A stretch of 64,000 nt of DNA from Mesocentrotus franciscanus (lineage: Eukaryota > Echinodermata > Echinoidea > Camarodonta > Strongylocentrotidae): positions 21,228,335 to 21,292,334 of the forward strand of contig CP137672.1 in the NCBI GenBank assembly GCA_037976565.1. The letters run 5' to 3'. Shown piece by piece: positions 1 to 14,410 of the stretch. The stretch's first letter is position 1. Each line of letters begins with the position of its first letter. The notes below the pieces were generated by a model. That model saw only the letters and a program-made list of their open reading frames with translations, was not told where the DNA came from and made no database searches. Made by a program: the position numbers and the translations under genes.

Positions 1-91
1 TAGGACATACATGACATATTCATAATTCCTGCAAAGTTCTACAGAATTTGAGGTTGGCTGCAAAAGGGACATACTGTAGTATCTTTAACAT
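1..91. repeat. Dispersed repeat, first copy (cut by window edge)
   Basis: Matches 47943-48024 over its visible length. It lies in the intron after syntaxin exon 4. Confidence 0.9.
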
Positions 92-218
92 CGATGTCAA
101 AGAGATCTACAGACGATACGTTTAAACTGTCTCTTCATTCAAAACTTTACTAGGAAAATAATGACAAAGAAAAAAAATTAAAGTAAATTATGTACATAAA
201 GAAACAATGTTTACGTAC

Positions 219-293
219 TCTTTAATTTTGCTCTGACTTTGTTTGCTGTTTTCTTGATGTCACTCATCAACTCCTCCAGCTCATCTTTGACTT
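219..293 (-). CDS. STX1A: Syntaxin-1 coding exon 4
   Basis: Seventy-five bases complete a split Lys codon, then encode [14 protein letters not shown] followed by [10 protein letters not shown], and finish with one base of the next codon. The acceptor is TGTGCAG and the donor GTACGT. This is the highly conserved start of Habc helix Hb. The following exon is outside the window on the left. Confidence 0.96.
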
Positions 294-421
294 CTGCACA
301 TGGGGAAAATAAAAACAAAGAAAATGATTGATTGAAATACCTTTTACAGAGGAAAAGCACCAGCAAAATGTAAACACTTTAAAACATTTGTGATGCACAT
401 TGACCCCAACATTTCACTCTG

Positions 422-458
<37 letters not shown>

Positions 459-3400
459 GTGGAGGCAAGGAGAGAAGGGGGGGGGGGCTAAATGTGAAAC
501 TCCACTCGTTTCCCTGTGAATAGAAAAAAAACTATAAAAAAGAAACTTGTTAACAAAAACAAACAAACAGAAAACAAACAAACAACACAAAAGGAAACAA
601 AACTGCACTGATCAATGAAGGCTGCTTTCTTGTTTCCCTTTTATAGTCTTTATACACAAGGCAGCATACAAGTATTATGTGTTACAATGCAATATCACTT
701 CTGTATACTACTTTCATATCAATAGAAGATAGTGAGGGAAAATTTACAGACACTTGTGCATGAATAGTGAGTCTACAATATACATTTACATGTACATGTA
801 CAGTTGAAATTTATATGTAAACTACATGTACAGTGTATGTCTCCTTTCCTATTCAAGCTTTATCTCATGGTGACACTGACAGTTGAATATGTACATAAAC
901 TGTGTATAATATTAGTGTAATATGTGAACGCCACATCAGGCAATATTGGCGTACAGGTACGTACATGTACATGTATGTGAATGCTACATCAGGCAATATC
1001 AGTGTACGTATGTGAACGCTACATCAGGCAATATCAGTGTTCGTATGTGAGCGCTACATCAGGCAATATTTGGTGTAATATAGAATCATGGATTTTATTG
1101 ATACAGACTCCTGACATTTGATAGCGGAGCACTGCACATTGGATGGGTTTGATGGACTAATAAAGACCTGCACAAACAATCCACCTCCAATTTTAGCCTC
1201 ACTGTCAGGCTGCGCTGTTATCACAGACCTTTTTATTTAAAGGTTGGGAGTGATTGAGTCACGGTGCCCCGTGCAGAGGCCAAGTCTTAGCCATCAAGCA
1301 GCCATTTGATTATAAATGTCTTACAAGAACTGTAGAGAAGTACAACGTACTGTAGATCCACAAACATGCCTTTTGGTCATATTCTTCTCATTCTTTTACA
1401 AATAGAGTTTTGGAATTGAAAGGATGATGAAAAAATAAAGAGAAATTGTTATCCACCATTGGTCACAATTTTGATAATATACAGACTGAAATGTGTCTTG
1501 TACAGTACATGTTTAGGTCATAAAACTTGAAGATGGGTACTGTATTAGTTAGTCAATATTTTTGCATACAGATATTTCACAGATCACAGCGACACACACA
1601 CTTTTGCAAGTTGATGTATTTTTTATAATAAATACAGGCTACTTAAATTGTAACATACATTTTAGCACATGCATTCCCACATTGGATGGAGACTCATTTT
1701 TGTATGAAATTAAAATAATGACCCTATAATTCGTGAAATTCTTATATACATGTATATACCTGTATGTAGAGTGTATGTAACATTTAAAACCCTCACAAAA
1801 GTAATAGCTTTAATAATATACATATACAAGTAGCATTTTACTATTGTTATTTCAGTATTTTTTTCCTTCACTTTAATGGCTTCTAACAGATATATAATTT
1901 ACTTACATGTACATGTATAAATACATTAACTCTTTGAAGTTAGGCTATCAATTTTGCTATGAGTCCTGAACCAACTGATGATGAGTATATGGCTTTATGA
2001 GTTAATCATACAAGATAATGGTGAGGTAATGATGAGAGAATGGGTATTCTAGACTTTAGCGCATTACTCCACCATGCCAGTGTAAACATCTACTTCCTCT
2101 AACCTATAGGGAAATGCTTCAGATGTCATGGGAAGAACATTCAGGAGACAGAAGACAAAGATAACAAAATATTGAAGAAAAGAAAAATTGCTTTAGAAAA
2201 GGGTGTATTATTATAATTGGGAGGGGGGGGGGGAGTAACAGTGTTGTCTTGGATCAGAGCCCTAAAATAAAATACAAGATAAGGAGACCCCCTGCAAAGA
2301 AAAGAAAAGGTACAAATGTGCACACACACCGACTCCATTTTTGTCACATTACCATGCATAGTGTGATGCCAAGTTTTTTAAAAGGCAAATACATGTTTAA
2401 CACAAGAATCGTCAAACTGACATGTGACAATATGTTGCCAAGTTTTTTAAATATATTTGTTTGTTTTGTTTTGCTACACAACGTGGCAATTCTTTGAACA
2501 TTTCTGTCCACTTATCTCATTTTGTTTTGATTTCAAGTGCTATCTAATGAAGATATGGAAGTTCTGCTATAATTCATGACATTGAATATGTGTGTTCGTG
2601 AACTTGTAAATTCATAAATATGTGTAAATATTTGTTCAAATGCATGGATAAAAAATGCTCATCGGATTAGAAATTCCTTGAACAGATTAATGTTTTCTCC
2701 TAACCTAGTAATGACTAGAATGCATGGATATACACATACATGTACAGTACATGTATCTGCATCTGGGCAGAGTACACTTTTCGTTAAAAAAAAAAAGAAA
2801 AAAAAGAAGGAGTTACCTGCCTCAATTACTCATAAGCTTAATACATTCCTTTTACTATTGACTTATCATTATTCTTTAGAATGTTTAACTTACAATGCTG
2901 ATTTTTCTATGAATGTGAATTGTGCACAATAAAACCAATGTTACAACAGATAGTTGTTTTAATGATAAACTTGAGTTCTGGTAAATATATACATGTAGAA
3001 AATAAATTTTCACAGAATCCAACAAAGCTTACACTGAATGTGCAAGATTACAAATAAATGACATGTGCCAAACAATTTTGGTAGAAAATGTATAGTGGCT
3101 GAGTAATGAGCATAGAAAGATAAGGAAATCCGGGTAAGTAGGCCTGACACCATGTACTTGAACAATAACACAGGTCACTACAGTACATGTACACTGTACA
3201 TGTATGTGCAAATTATGGGAGTTGTGGTTTTTATCGATGATGATGCCCAGTATTAAAGTTATTGTGCGATTGTTTTTATTTCACTGGTTCAACCAACCAA
3301 TTTACTGCAGGATAAACAATCCAGAATAAATCATAACAATTTTCTCTCGAAATACGATTCCCATACCAGAGCACAAGATTAGCTTTAATAAATATCATTT

Positions 3401-6400
3401 TGAATTGAATTGATTTATCTAGATCTGTACACATGTATGTCTCTGTATTGCAAATCCACATGAAGACAGTTTGTAGAATGTGACCGAACATTCGTCTTGC
3501 AGCAATGTTACCCTACTGCTTGGAAATAAAAACCCCTGAGAGAAAAAAGGAAGTAGACATGCAAGATTATTTAGGGCATGGGCATTTCCTGAGCTCTGAG
3601 CTGGGCTGCAGTATTACAATACCTCTCACTTCTGCCCAATATATATATCTCTCCTTGCTGCGTCTCTCGGTGGCATACATGTCTACGGCTGTCATGCAGA
3701 CAGCGTTATTCACACACACAAAACACACTCCATTTCTTATGCACACAAGACCCCCTGACTGCTTAGTCTCTGCTAAAGACCAGTCCAACCCAATTACAGT
3801 TGTATCTCGTCCATCCATTTTGCTGTCATACAGCATTATACATGTAGGTCTAATAGGTACTGTATATGCATTTTATTTCTCTTGTGCAATCTTAATGAGA
3901 TAATTCCTTACTATACAAACTTGCTCATTTTTCTATTTTTACATCAATCAATAAAAAAATAAGGGGGAGGGGGTACAGTAAATGCTTGCTTAGTATACAA
4001 CCTTATTTCATAAAATCACTTGCACACCTGCAATCTACACCGTTTGTTTTTGTTTTATTTTGTTTTGTTTTCACAGTACCCACAGTTCAAGAAAGGTCAG
4101 TCATTCTCACTCCATATAACTGAATCTGGATTTATGAGATCTCATAAAAATCTCTCATCCATAAAAGTCACTTTGCAAATGAGTGACCTCTTTCTTTGTG
4201 TTCGTTTTGGATATGTGGTTCTTTATCAAATTACCGGTACTGAATATTTGACCACTGTTTTAGTAGTAGGAGGAAGCAAATAGAGCACAGGCAGCAGATA
4301 CACTCTACATGTACATGATTTACAAAATATATTTTCCTTCTTAAGATTCTGCCTTTCTAGGCCTACATGTACACAACATAAGTCAGTCCTTAAATCATCT
4401 AAGTTGATTTGGCCGTGGGTTATACATGTACCGTAAATCTCTGTGTATAAGACACACTTTTTTCCGTTATATATTATTATACATGATATACTAAAGTGTA
4501 CCTTGAATTCCAGTGTTTAGAAATTTGCAAAACCTGCTACTTTCTTAATTTCCATGGATATACATCTCCATTACATGTGAATAGAAATATAGAACAGATT
4601 ATACAACAGATGGGGTCTTGTGTGCAAGACTAGACAATCGCATCTCTGCAACCTTACATGCTAATGAATAAATACACCCAATGGGACATTACCGGTCACA
4701 CCATATCAGCGGTGCGGCATTTAACACAACCCACTTTAGCGATCCCCATCCCCCCTGACCTTTCCCTACAGTGTCTACCCCTACTCACTTCCACCCTTCA
4801 AAAAAATAAAATAATAACCACTAGAGCAATGTCCAATCTTCACATTATTTCCTCTCTCTCTTATTGCTAATGACACATCTATCCTCTAAATATCTTGGAC
4901 GTGATACACGTTGTGGCCTGGCCCAGTAGAGCCGACCGCACACACAAATCGTAGACAATGGTACTACTGGTCTGTTGTCACTACGATTCTGAGCCAATTT
5001 AGCTTTTCCTCTTCCAAGGAAGCATGAAATCCCTAGAAATTTAAGATTTCATTAATAATGTGACTATTAACTGTATTCAGAGCCTCGGTCATTAAGATTT
5101 TACACGATCGAATGTTCGTATCAAATGCTATTGCAAATTCTTCCAAAATCGGATCGGAGTCGGATGATGTAGTGTGCGGAGGGCTTAAGGGGATGGATGT
5201 GAGAGCACGTACATGTACATGTAGTATGAGTAGGAGAGGACTTGAAGTGTCTATTAAATGACAAATGCATCACGAATCATGAATCATACTTTGCACAGGG
5301 GGCTGGGTTGGTGTTGTTGAACAAACAACGCTGATAATGAATTCATATCTTTCAGACAAGTACAATTTACATTCTGCTATCAGTCCATCTAATACATTTA
5401 ATAACTACTTGTACATAATTCATACCTCCTGTAAATTTTATTGATTTTTGTTCCCGTAACTCAAGAATGAAAGGTGGAATGGTTGAATTAAGGCATTTCT
5501 TGAATGCTTTTAGATGTAAGCTTTAAAAGAGAAAGACCAGTTCTGGTCATGCGATTGCATTGTTAAAGAAACGTTGTGAAATCGATCAGAAAAGGTTGAT
5601 CATCTAGCATATACATGTAAGTATTGGTGTGTACTGCAAGGTTCTAGAATCATCAAAATGATAAGAAATTTGGCCCAGTCTTGGTAAAGTTACAAGCACT
5701 GTACACAGGAAGATGTATATGGGACTACGCGACCACGCGATATCTATTTGGTCCCAATAGATATAATAATTTACCAAATAGAGGGTCTATATCAATTAGT
5801 AGGCGGTTTCCGGCAAAATTTGTATCATCACGTATTAGTCAAAACATATTCTTTCACATGATTGGTAATGAGAGCTTCCATTTCATTTTTTGAGAGAGGG
5901 GCGTTTCCAAAACTGGTCTTTACCTTTAATATGCCTGTTCACAAGAAACATACATCGGGACATATTGAGCTTTCACATACAAACATTGTACATGTACATG
6001 TACCTCATAAATTACATAACTTGGTAAGGGTATGAATAAATTAGTTTTTAATTGTATGTTCATGATGTAAATGTGTACTGTTGAGAGCATGAAAGGCACT
6101 CAAAACACTTATAAAGTTGTAACCCCTTCCTGGCTCTCAGCAAATTGCACATGACATATATTTTGTACCCAGTAAGTGCACATAACAGGGCTCGAAAGTA
6201 ACAGTCAGTGATCAGTGCACAAGGTCCCCTAGATTTTAATGCTGCCCCCAAAATGCCAAAGTCTAAATTGGAGGCCCATGTATACGAACCCTAAAAAATA
6301 ATGAATCCAACTTCCACCTCCCCCACCCCCAAACCCTCTGTGACAAAATAATTGGGGAGCCTCGCCTAATCTAAGTTCCTACATGTATACATGTACAGTA

Positions 6401-8875
6401 CATGTATGGTAGTCAGTGGAAACATTTTCATTAATTAAATGCAAGCATTATTCTTACCAGTGGGAGAAAATGTTTTCTAATTGTAAAAATTGGTACTGGA
6501 ATCTAAATGATTTTTGAGAATGTTATGTGTGAAACATGCTGTTTCATTATTAACTAGAGCTCTTTTTGGACACATCATACTGGATATGAGATTATACCTC
6601 CAATCTCTTGTTATGAAGTTTCTTCAACAAAATTTCATGTCTCATTTTTACTTGTTATCTTAGTCAGATATGAACACAGTTCTCCCCAAGATCATTTGAA
6701 CCCCTACACATTAATATCGTTAGGTACGAACATGGCTTAGCAGCATTTGTATTCATGTTGCGCAAAAGAGACTTATGCTTGATTATGATGCATTTGGTAA
6801 TGACCGCCGTTCACACTCTAGGTAGGAAAGGGGACTACAAACGCTAATCTTCCCCTGATGTGAACTTATTTGTGAACTTATTCCACAAACAAAAGATCCA
6901 ATTTGTACTGCTGGAATGAGATAGGTACAGGATAAAAAACGTAATTAATTGATCTCTGCTGCGTGGAGGAGGTTTTAAAGGCAAGATAACCTAATTGAGA
7001 TGGTACAATTATATGAGTGTAATTGGCATACAATGAGCATGTGCACAGTAAACATGTACGTGTACATGTGACTGCATGTACATATATATAGTAAATGGGG
7101 ACAAATGGAGATATACACCCTGTACATGTACATGTAGTCAAACCTGAATAGTGGCCACCTCTATATAAAGGCCACCTGCCTATCTTGGTCAGCTTTATTG
7201 CCTTCCTCTATAAGTAGAGATACATGGATACATGTATGTGTTGAAGAACCTGTCTAGAAAGGCCACCTGTCTACAGTAGCCACATTTTAAATCCCCCCTG
7301 TATGGCCTTAATAGACAGGTTTGACTGTACATGTAAACTGTATGTTGTACAGTTTGTACATGAAGCACAGGTCTTAAACACTATGGGTGGTATTCCGATA
7401 GCGCGAACTAAGTTAAGCTCGGCTTAACTTAGTTCGCACTTTTATGGAGTGCCTGTTGCCAACTCATTTTCCCTGTACAGATTATTTTAATCCTGCAATG
7501 AAAAGTGTCCAAAAAATTAATTTTGCAATGAAATGGGAAGAAAAAGAGAATATGAGTATGAACTGAATTTCAATAAAGTCTTTGGTAGATTATCTTTGTC
7601 ATGAATATTGAAGGAGGAAGATGAAACCTAGCATTCCATAGAAGTGTGAACTAAAATTCTTGTTTAGTCTGGACTTAGTCCCGCTTAACTTAAGAGAATA
7701 CCACCCTATGGTATTAAAGAAACATGGAAGTCTATTGGAGCAAGGATACTGATACTAGCAAATAAAGACATCAATTGCATCAATTGCAATTCAATATTTA
7801 TTGGAGTGCAATTAAGTATTTAGATCAGATAGCATTATATCAGTTGGGTGGGGTGTGTTGCATAATTTGCATTTCAGTATTATCTGACAATTATCATGAC
7901 TATAGTTTGTGTACTGTGCAAACACCCTTTTCTGCATACATTTTTGTTTAAATCTCATTTTTCTACATTATGTGCATGTCTGAACATTCCATGTGAACAT
8001 GACTTTGTTCATCTACAGTGTACATTTTCATAATGAATTGCATAAGAACAAATCTGGATGCTCTAAAAGTTGTAAAAGCATATTTTCATCCTTCTTTTCA
8101 TGCTCATTCCTGAATACTATTGAAAAAGGAAACAAAATATTACACAGTCAGTAGTACATACATGTACATTTTGGTGAATGATCATACATGTTCATAGTAG
8201 TAAAAACAAAGAACGGTGGATTATACATTGTACATGTACATGTATTCTTTTGATGCCATTATTATGGTAAACACTCACTGTGAGTGATTGGCTAAATGGC
8301 TCTGCATAAGATAATGATAATTATATGCCATTATACTTTAGAAGAGTTGATTTTTTTTCAAGGGTAATCCGGTATATTGGCAATCAATCAGGTCAAATAG
8401 TTGACAGGGAAGGTGATGATGATCATCATGACTCATCATCTCAGACAGAACTGGGGGTGTTTCACAAAGATCCTAAGTTGGACTTAACAATTATGGAAAG
8501 CTGTTAGCATCTTTGAAAATATTTTGTAAAAGTTATTTTAAAAGGCATAATATGTTACCAGTAATTCAAATCATTCATATTTTCTATTATCAAGGAGATT
8601 TCATGTTCTTGATGTGGAATTTATGAAAAGTCTAAAATACTTGATTTTTTGCTTTTGAATATGTTTTATTTTAAGGCTACAAATGGCTCTCCATAATTTT
8701 TAAGTCTAACTTAGAGTTAAGTTCGACTTAGGATCTTTGTGAAACACCCCTGGTGGTCTAGTGAAAGCCAGAAAGATATTAACTCTGTGTGAAATGATAT
8801 CAGCCATGCCCTTCTGGCTCCTAACAGTTCAATGCATATGTTTGTTGTTGTTTTTATTTTATTTGTGTTTGTCTG

Positions 8876-8913
<38 letters not shown>

Positions 8914-10541
8914 TCCTTCCGCATATGCTGATGGTTTCTTTCTTTTTATGTATACAGTATGTACCTCATTTTCATATATTCTTTGTTATTGCTTTAGTCT
9001 TTTGTGTTCTTGGAAATGAAATGAAATAAACTGAAAACATAAATAAATAGTCTACAAGTCTTGAGGCACAAACCAAATACAACATGTAAACTTATAACAT
9101 ATGATCTTACATACATTAAATTCTTGTTCTACATTCACATTTTATATCTCCCCATGGATAAATTTCATGTACAGCCAACAAGCAATGGAGTGTTTGTGTA
9201 TGATAAATATAGTATATTTGGGCAAGAAAGTTTGTGTTTCCATGTGTACATGAATCTAGCATTTTTCTAGTAGATGACCCTGAAGTGACTTTGAATACGG
9301 TTTGCTTCATCATATTTCTGAATCATTAGTGGCTCAAAAAAGGTTGAACAAGAGTTCACTGATTTGCAGTCAAAGCTTTTACGCTTTTGGCTTGCAACAG
9401 AGAAATGTGACTCGAGCATACAATGTTCAGTGACATAAAACATGTACAATTAGTCAATAACATTATCATTTGCATCAACAGTAATGAAAATTTTCAAATA
9501 ATTGAAGTACATGTACAGTACTGCTTCTATGCTGTACAAGTTTGCATGCATAATGTACATGTGTTGTGAATGTGCAAAATTGACATTTTGTGGGTTAAGA
9601 TACATGTACTGATACTATAAGGGTACTGTACATAATACAGTGTACAAGCGTATTCAATAACCATTCAGTAGAAATGTCTTCTGATTCATTGAACACACGC
9701 ACACACAATGAATCTGACTTGAATAGTGCAATCTCCCATTCTTAGTGTCATGAACGTTTTTAATAAAAGTCGAAATATTGAATCATATCTTTTGCAGACA
9801 CTGACTGTAATTAAGATTTTCCGCCGTGACCTTGGATGCGTACGATTAAAAAAAAAGGGATTGAGCTGCACTTTAATATGACAACGGCATGGTAAGAGGG
9901 TTTGATTATATGTTGAAACGTACATGTAGTGTAGGTGGGTTGGTGAGAAAGCAGGCAGTGAGGGCATTGATAATGTATCATTCCCAACGGAAGCACACAG
10001 TCTGCATGACTTGACTCCATTTGATGCGTCCTGTCAGTTAATTAGCTCACGCGAGGTCCCTTTCACATTGCCCCTCTCCGTCCCTTCATTCAATTACATG
10101 TACATACGAGCTAGTGTGATGGAGTTGGGTGATCACTTCACTGGTATTAAGCTTCCTACATGTATGTGTATGTGTGGGGAGCACCTTTAATTTGTATGTG
10201 TTTGTAAACAATAGAGACTGTGGAAAAAGAAAACACGTGGAGAGAAAGAAAGTGAGACAGAATATAGAGAGGTACACAAGAGAGACAAAGATAGAGAGGT
10301 ACAAGAGAGACAAAGATAGAGAGGTACAAGAGAGACAAAGATAGAGAAAGAGAGAGAGGGAAGAGAAGGGGTGGAAGGGCAGTATTCAAATAATGTGTAA
10401 CTATGAATTTGCTTGTACTCTACAAAAGAGAGCATGAGGGTTACATTTATTATCACTGTAGATGGAGGAAAGAGAGCCACAGACAAAAAATACATGTATG
10501 AAATTGAGAGATGGAACAAGAGAGCAAGCTAAATAATAAGA

Positions 10542-10585
<44 letters not shown>

Positions 10586-13500
10586 CGAAGGATCAGATTA
10601 ATAGCATCAATTATAATTTAGCTTTTGAACTGACTAAACAAGAGTGAAAGAGTTCCTGCCCCCGTGAAGTGTGAAGTGCAAACTGGGTAACCTTGAACTA
10701 TGATTAGCTTAAGTGAAAAATCGCACCTCGGCGCGGATTAACCCAATGGGAAAGATCAGATTCTAAATATAAGGCACCAATCTAAACGCGGCTTCTGATT
10801 CATGAAGTACACTACTGGGAGAGAACTGTTGTGTGATCTCGAAACCAATTAAAGATTTACTCTCCCATTCCGACATTGATTTTCAACGATTGAGGAAGTG
10901 GGTCTTAACCTCCATCATTTGTAATGGTTTTGTCTGTGATGGTAGCGTTACCAAGCAACAATATGACTTGATTGAAAACCCTACTTTTTCATCACAGCAC
11001 CAGCATCCTAATGCAAAGCTACATGGGTAAATACAAAATTATTGGGTGTATCTATCTATCTATCTTTGAGTATCATCCCGACTCGTATCAGAATTCTGAT
11101 TCACAGAACGATGTAGGAAATACATTTTTTTCCACCTGGATATTCATCCCATAGTACAAAGTCCCCATTTCCCTTCTCCTGTATGGAGTGGTGAATGGCA
11201 CACATTATTGTTGTTACCATGAACTTGCACAACACCACATAAAGTGTAGTGGAGTATTGCATCAGCTTTCAGTAATATGCATGTACACCTGTACATGTTG
11301 AATGTACTTTGGTTGATATAAATAATGATAACAAATGATGTGCAGTATTGTGTAATTTCTAAGTAAAAAAGAAACAAACACACTGAAATAATACACAATA
11401 CTAAAAGAGCAGCAAACAAAGTGGTAAGATCTGAAAAGCTGAGTGAAAAAATAATTGTACCTACACTGTAGAAGCGCATTTAAAAGAAAATAATGCCTTT
11501 CTTTAGACGCATGATCTCTGCAGGGATTTGAACTCTCAACCTCTCACTTGCATGGCAAATTAATGAACCACTACACCAATGAGACCACAATTAAACAGAC
11601 CACTATCTTCTAACCTTCTATACTTCAGGCATGCTACTGTTATTCCGGAAAGCTAACAATCTGCTGCTTGAATAGGAAGATGGGAGTGAGGATGGGATTT
11701 GAACTCTCAACCGTTCAACTGAAAGTGAAGTGACTGAACCACTATAGTGACTGTACCAATGAGACGACAAAACATGTACATGTACACTACTATAGATCTG
11801 CTAACCACTTGGGACACACTAATGTTATTCCGTATAGCTAACAAATGGCTATTTAAAAAGGAAGTACAGTGAGGTTGAGATTTGAACTCTCAACCTTTTA
11901 ACTGAATGACAAGTGACCAAACCACTATACCAACGAGACAACTACATGTAGATACACAGACCCCTACATGTAATGTACATTGTATCTCCTAACCTGCTAT
12001 ACATCAGACACACTAATGTTATTCCTTTTAATATAGTGGCGAACAAACTGCTCTTGGAATAGGAAGTTCAGTGAGGATGGGATTTGAACTCGCAACCTTT
12101 CAACTGAATGTCAAGTGACCAAACCACTATACCAACGAAACAACTATACACAGACCCCTACATGTACATTGTATCTCCTAACCGGGCTACACATCGGACA
12201 CACTAATGTTATTCCTTATAGTGAACAAACTGCTCTTGGAATAGGAAGTAGAGTGAGGCTGGGAAGTACTGTATTACATGTGACTACACAGTGTGTTCGC
12301 TGGTGCCCTGGAGGCTGCATATTTGATTAGATGGAGGCAGTGGGAGGGCAGCAGCAAAAAGGGCCTATCATCTGTCACTTTCCATTTCTAGCTTTCTATA
12401 TGAACCCTGCACTCTATTTTGGGAGTGAAAATGGACAATATATTCTTCACGCAATAGATGAGAATATTCTCTACAAACCTTTATCACTTTGCTGAATAAA
12501 ATTTGAATTGCTTGTTTCCATCCACGTACACTGTATAAGTGACACACTGCAATCAGGGTAAAGTAGAATTGAATTGGAAATGGAAGTTTATAGTGAAATT
12601 GAATTTTACTGTTATTTTTGCATTACAACCAATTGGCGAAAATTCATTATATCATCATCATTCTACAGTAGGCTTACGGTTGCACCATGTGAGAGAGTCG
12701 ATAAAAGCAGCATCATCATCATTGTTAAAATTCATATGCCTATACACGTAAATTATACATTTACATGTACGTGTATATCAGTATGCGTACATGTAATTAA
12801 AGTCAAAATGTGTTTACTGCATTAAAAAAAACAATCAGACAAACAGACACAATAATGTAATTACAGGAATGCGAATTCTCAGAGTTTTAACCTCAGGCAT
12901 AAAAAACATTAATTTCTTAGTCGCTTTTTTTGTTGGTCACTTCAATGTTTATATTGATCTGTCTTTAAAAGCTTGAGTAATGCAATTGGATGTTTGTCAT
13001 ATAATCTTAGCAGCATGCACACCCAGCTGTCTATAGGTGCCATATATCACATGTGCACACACGGCCGGCCGGGCTATTTACGTTCATGCACAACAAAAAT
13101 CAATTTTATTGATACAGGTACGGGCTGACTCCCTGCTCGGTTTGTGTGCTGCTGGATTGTTCCGTGTATGTAGAGACATGTAATGTATTTCCACACCCAA
13201 TGTTGGTTTTGACTCATAAAGCCCATTTGGCTTAATATTCCTGCTGCTGACTCTCTCTATCTCTCTCTGACTCTCACTGTCCCTCCCCATCTCTCTCTCT
13301 CTCTCTCTCTGACTCTTACTGTCCCTCCCCCATCTCTCTCTCTCTCTCTCTCTTTCTCTTTCTGACTCTCACTGTCCCTTTCCCATCTCTCTCTCTCTCT
13401 CTTTCTCTCTCTGCCTCTCCCTTCCCTGCCCCTCTCTCTCTGATTCTCCCTCCATCTCTCTCTCTCTCTCTCTTGAGCTTTTCCCTTGATTACCTACATG

Positions 13501-13752
13501 TATCCATCATCTATCTAAGTCTATCTACATGTACATCTACACCTGTACAAATGTATCTATACATGTATTTATTTACAGATCCATCCATCCACCCATCCAT
13601 CCATCCATCCTTCTACATGTATCTACATGCACATATATATCTATCTACATGTACATACATTTGTACATGTATCTATCTATCTATCTATCTATCTATCTAA
13701 CTATCTATCCATCTATCTATCCATCTAAAAATATATCTATCTATCTACCTAC

Positions 13753-13783
<31 letters not shown>

Positions 13784-14161
13784 GTATCTATCCATCTATC
13801 TATCCATCTATCTATCTATCTATCTATCTACATGTATCTATCCATCTATCTATCTATCTTTTTCTACCTACTGTACATCTATTCTCCTTTCTTCCTTTCT
13901 TTTGTTTACAATGTAAATGTGCAGTTTGTACATCCAAAAGAAATGTGTTTTTTCCTATCCATCTACAGGCTTTTCCTCTCCTTTCTCACTTCCATGTACA
14001 TTGTACATGTACCCTCTCCTCACTATCAAATTGTCAGATGAGAGGCAGAGTAATTCTATCTTGTTAGTATTATTTTATTTTCCATTTTCAATATTACTAC
14101 TGACATACAGCGTGATTTAAAAAAATATATTTTTATCAAATAAAGCTGAGACTATTCCCTG

Positions 14162-14203
<42 letters not shown>

Positions 14204-14216
14204 TTATTTTTTTTTT

Positions 14217-14263
<47 letters not shown>

Positions 14264-14368
14264 TTTTTTTGGGGGTGTTTTTTAAAGTATAATCCTGTTT
14301 AAAATATTCCATTTCTTTCTCTCTCCTTTTCTCCTTCAAACACATATCCCCTTCACACCCACTATCCC

Positions 14369-14410
<42 letters not shown>

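Noticed and set aside
13473..14041. Open frame of 170 residues rich in Tyr/Ile/Ser/Leu
   Set aside because: It follows from the TCTA tetranucleotide repeat and has no domain features.
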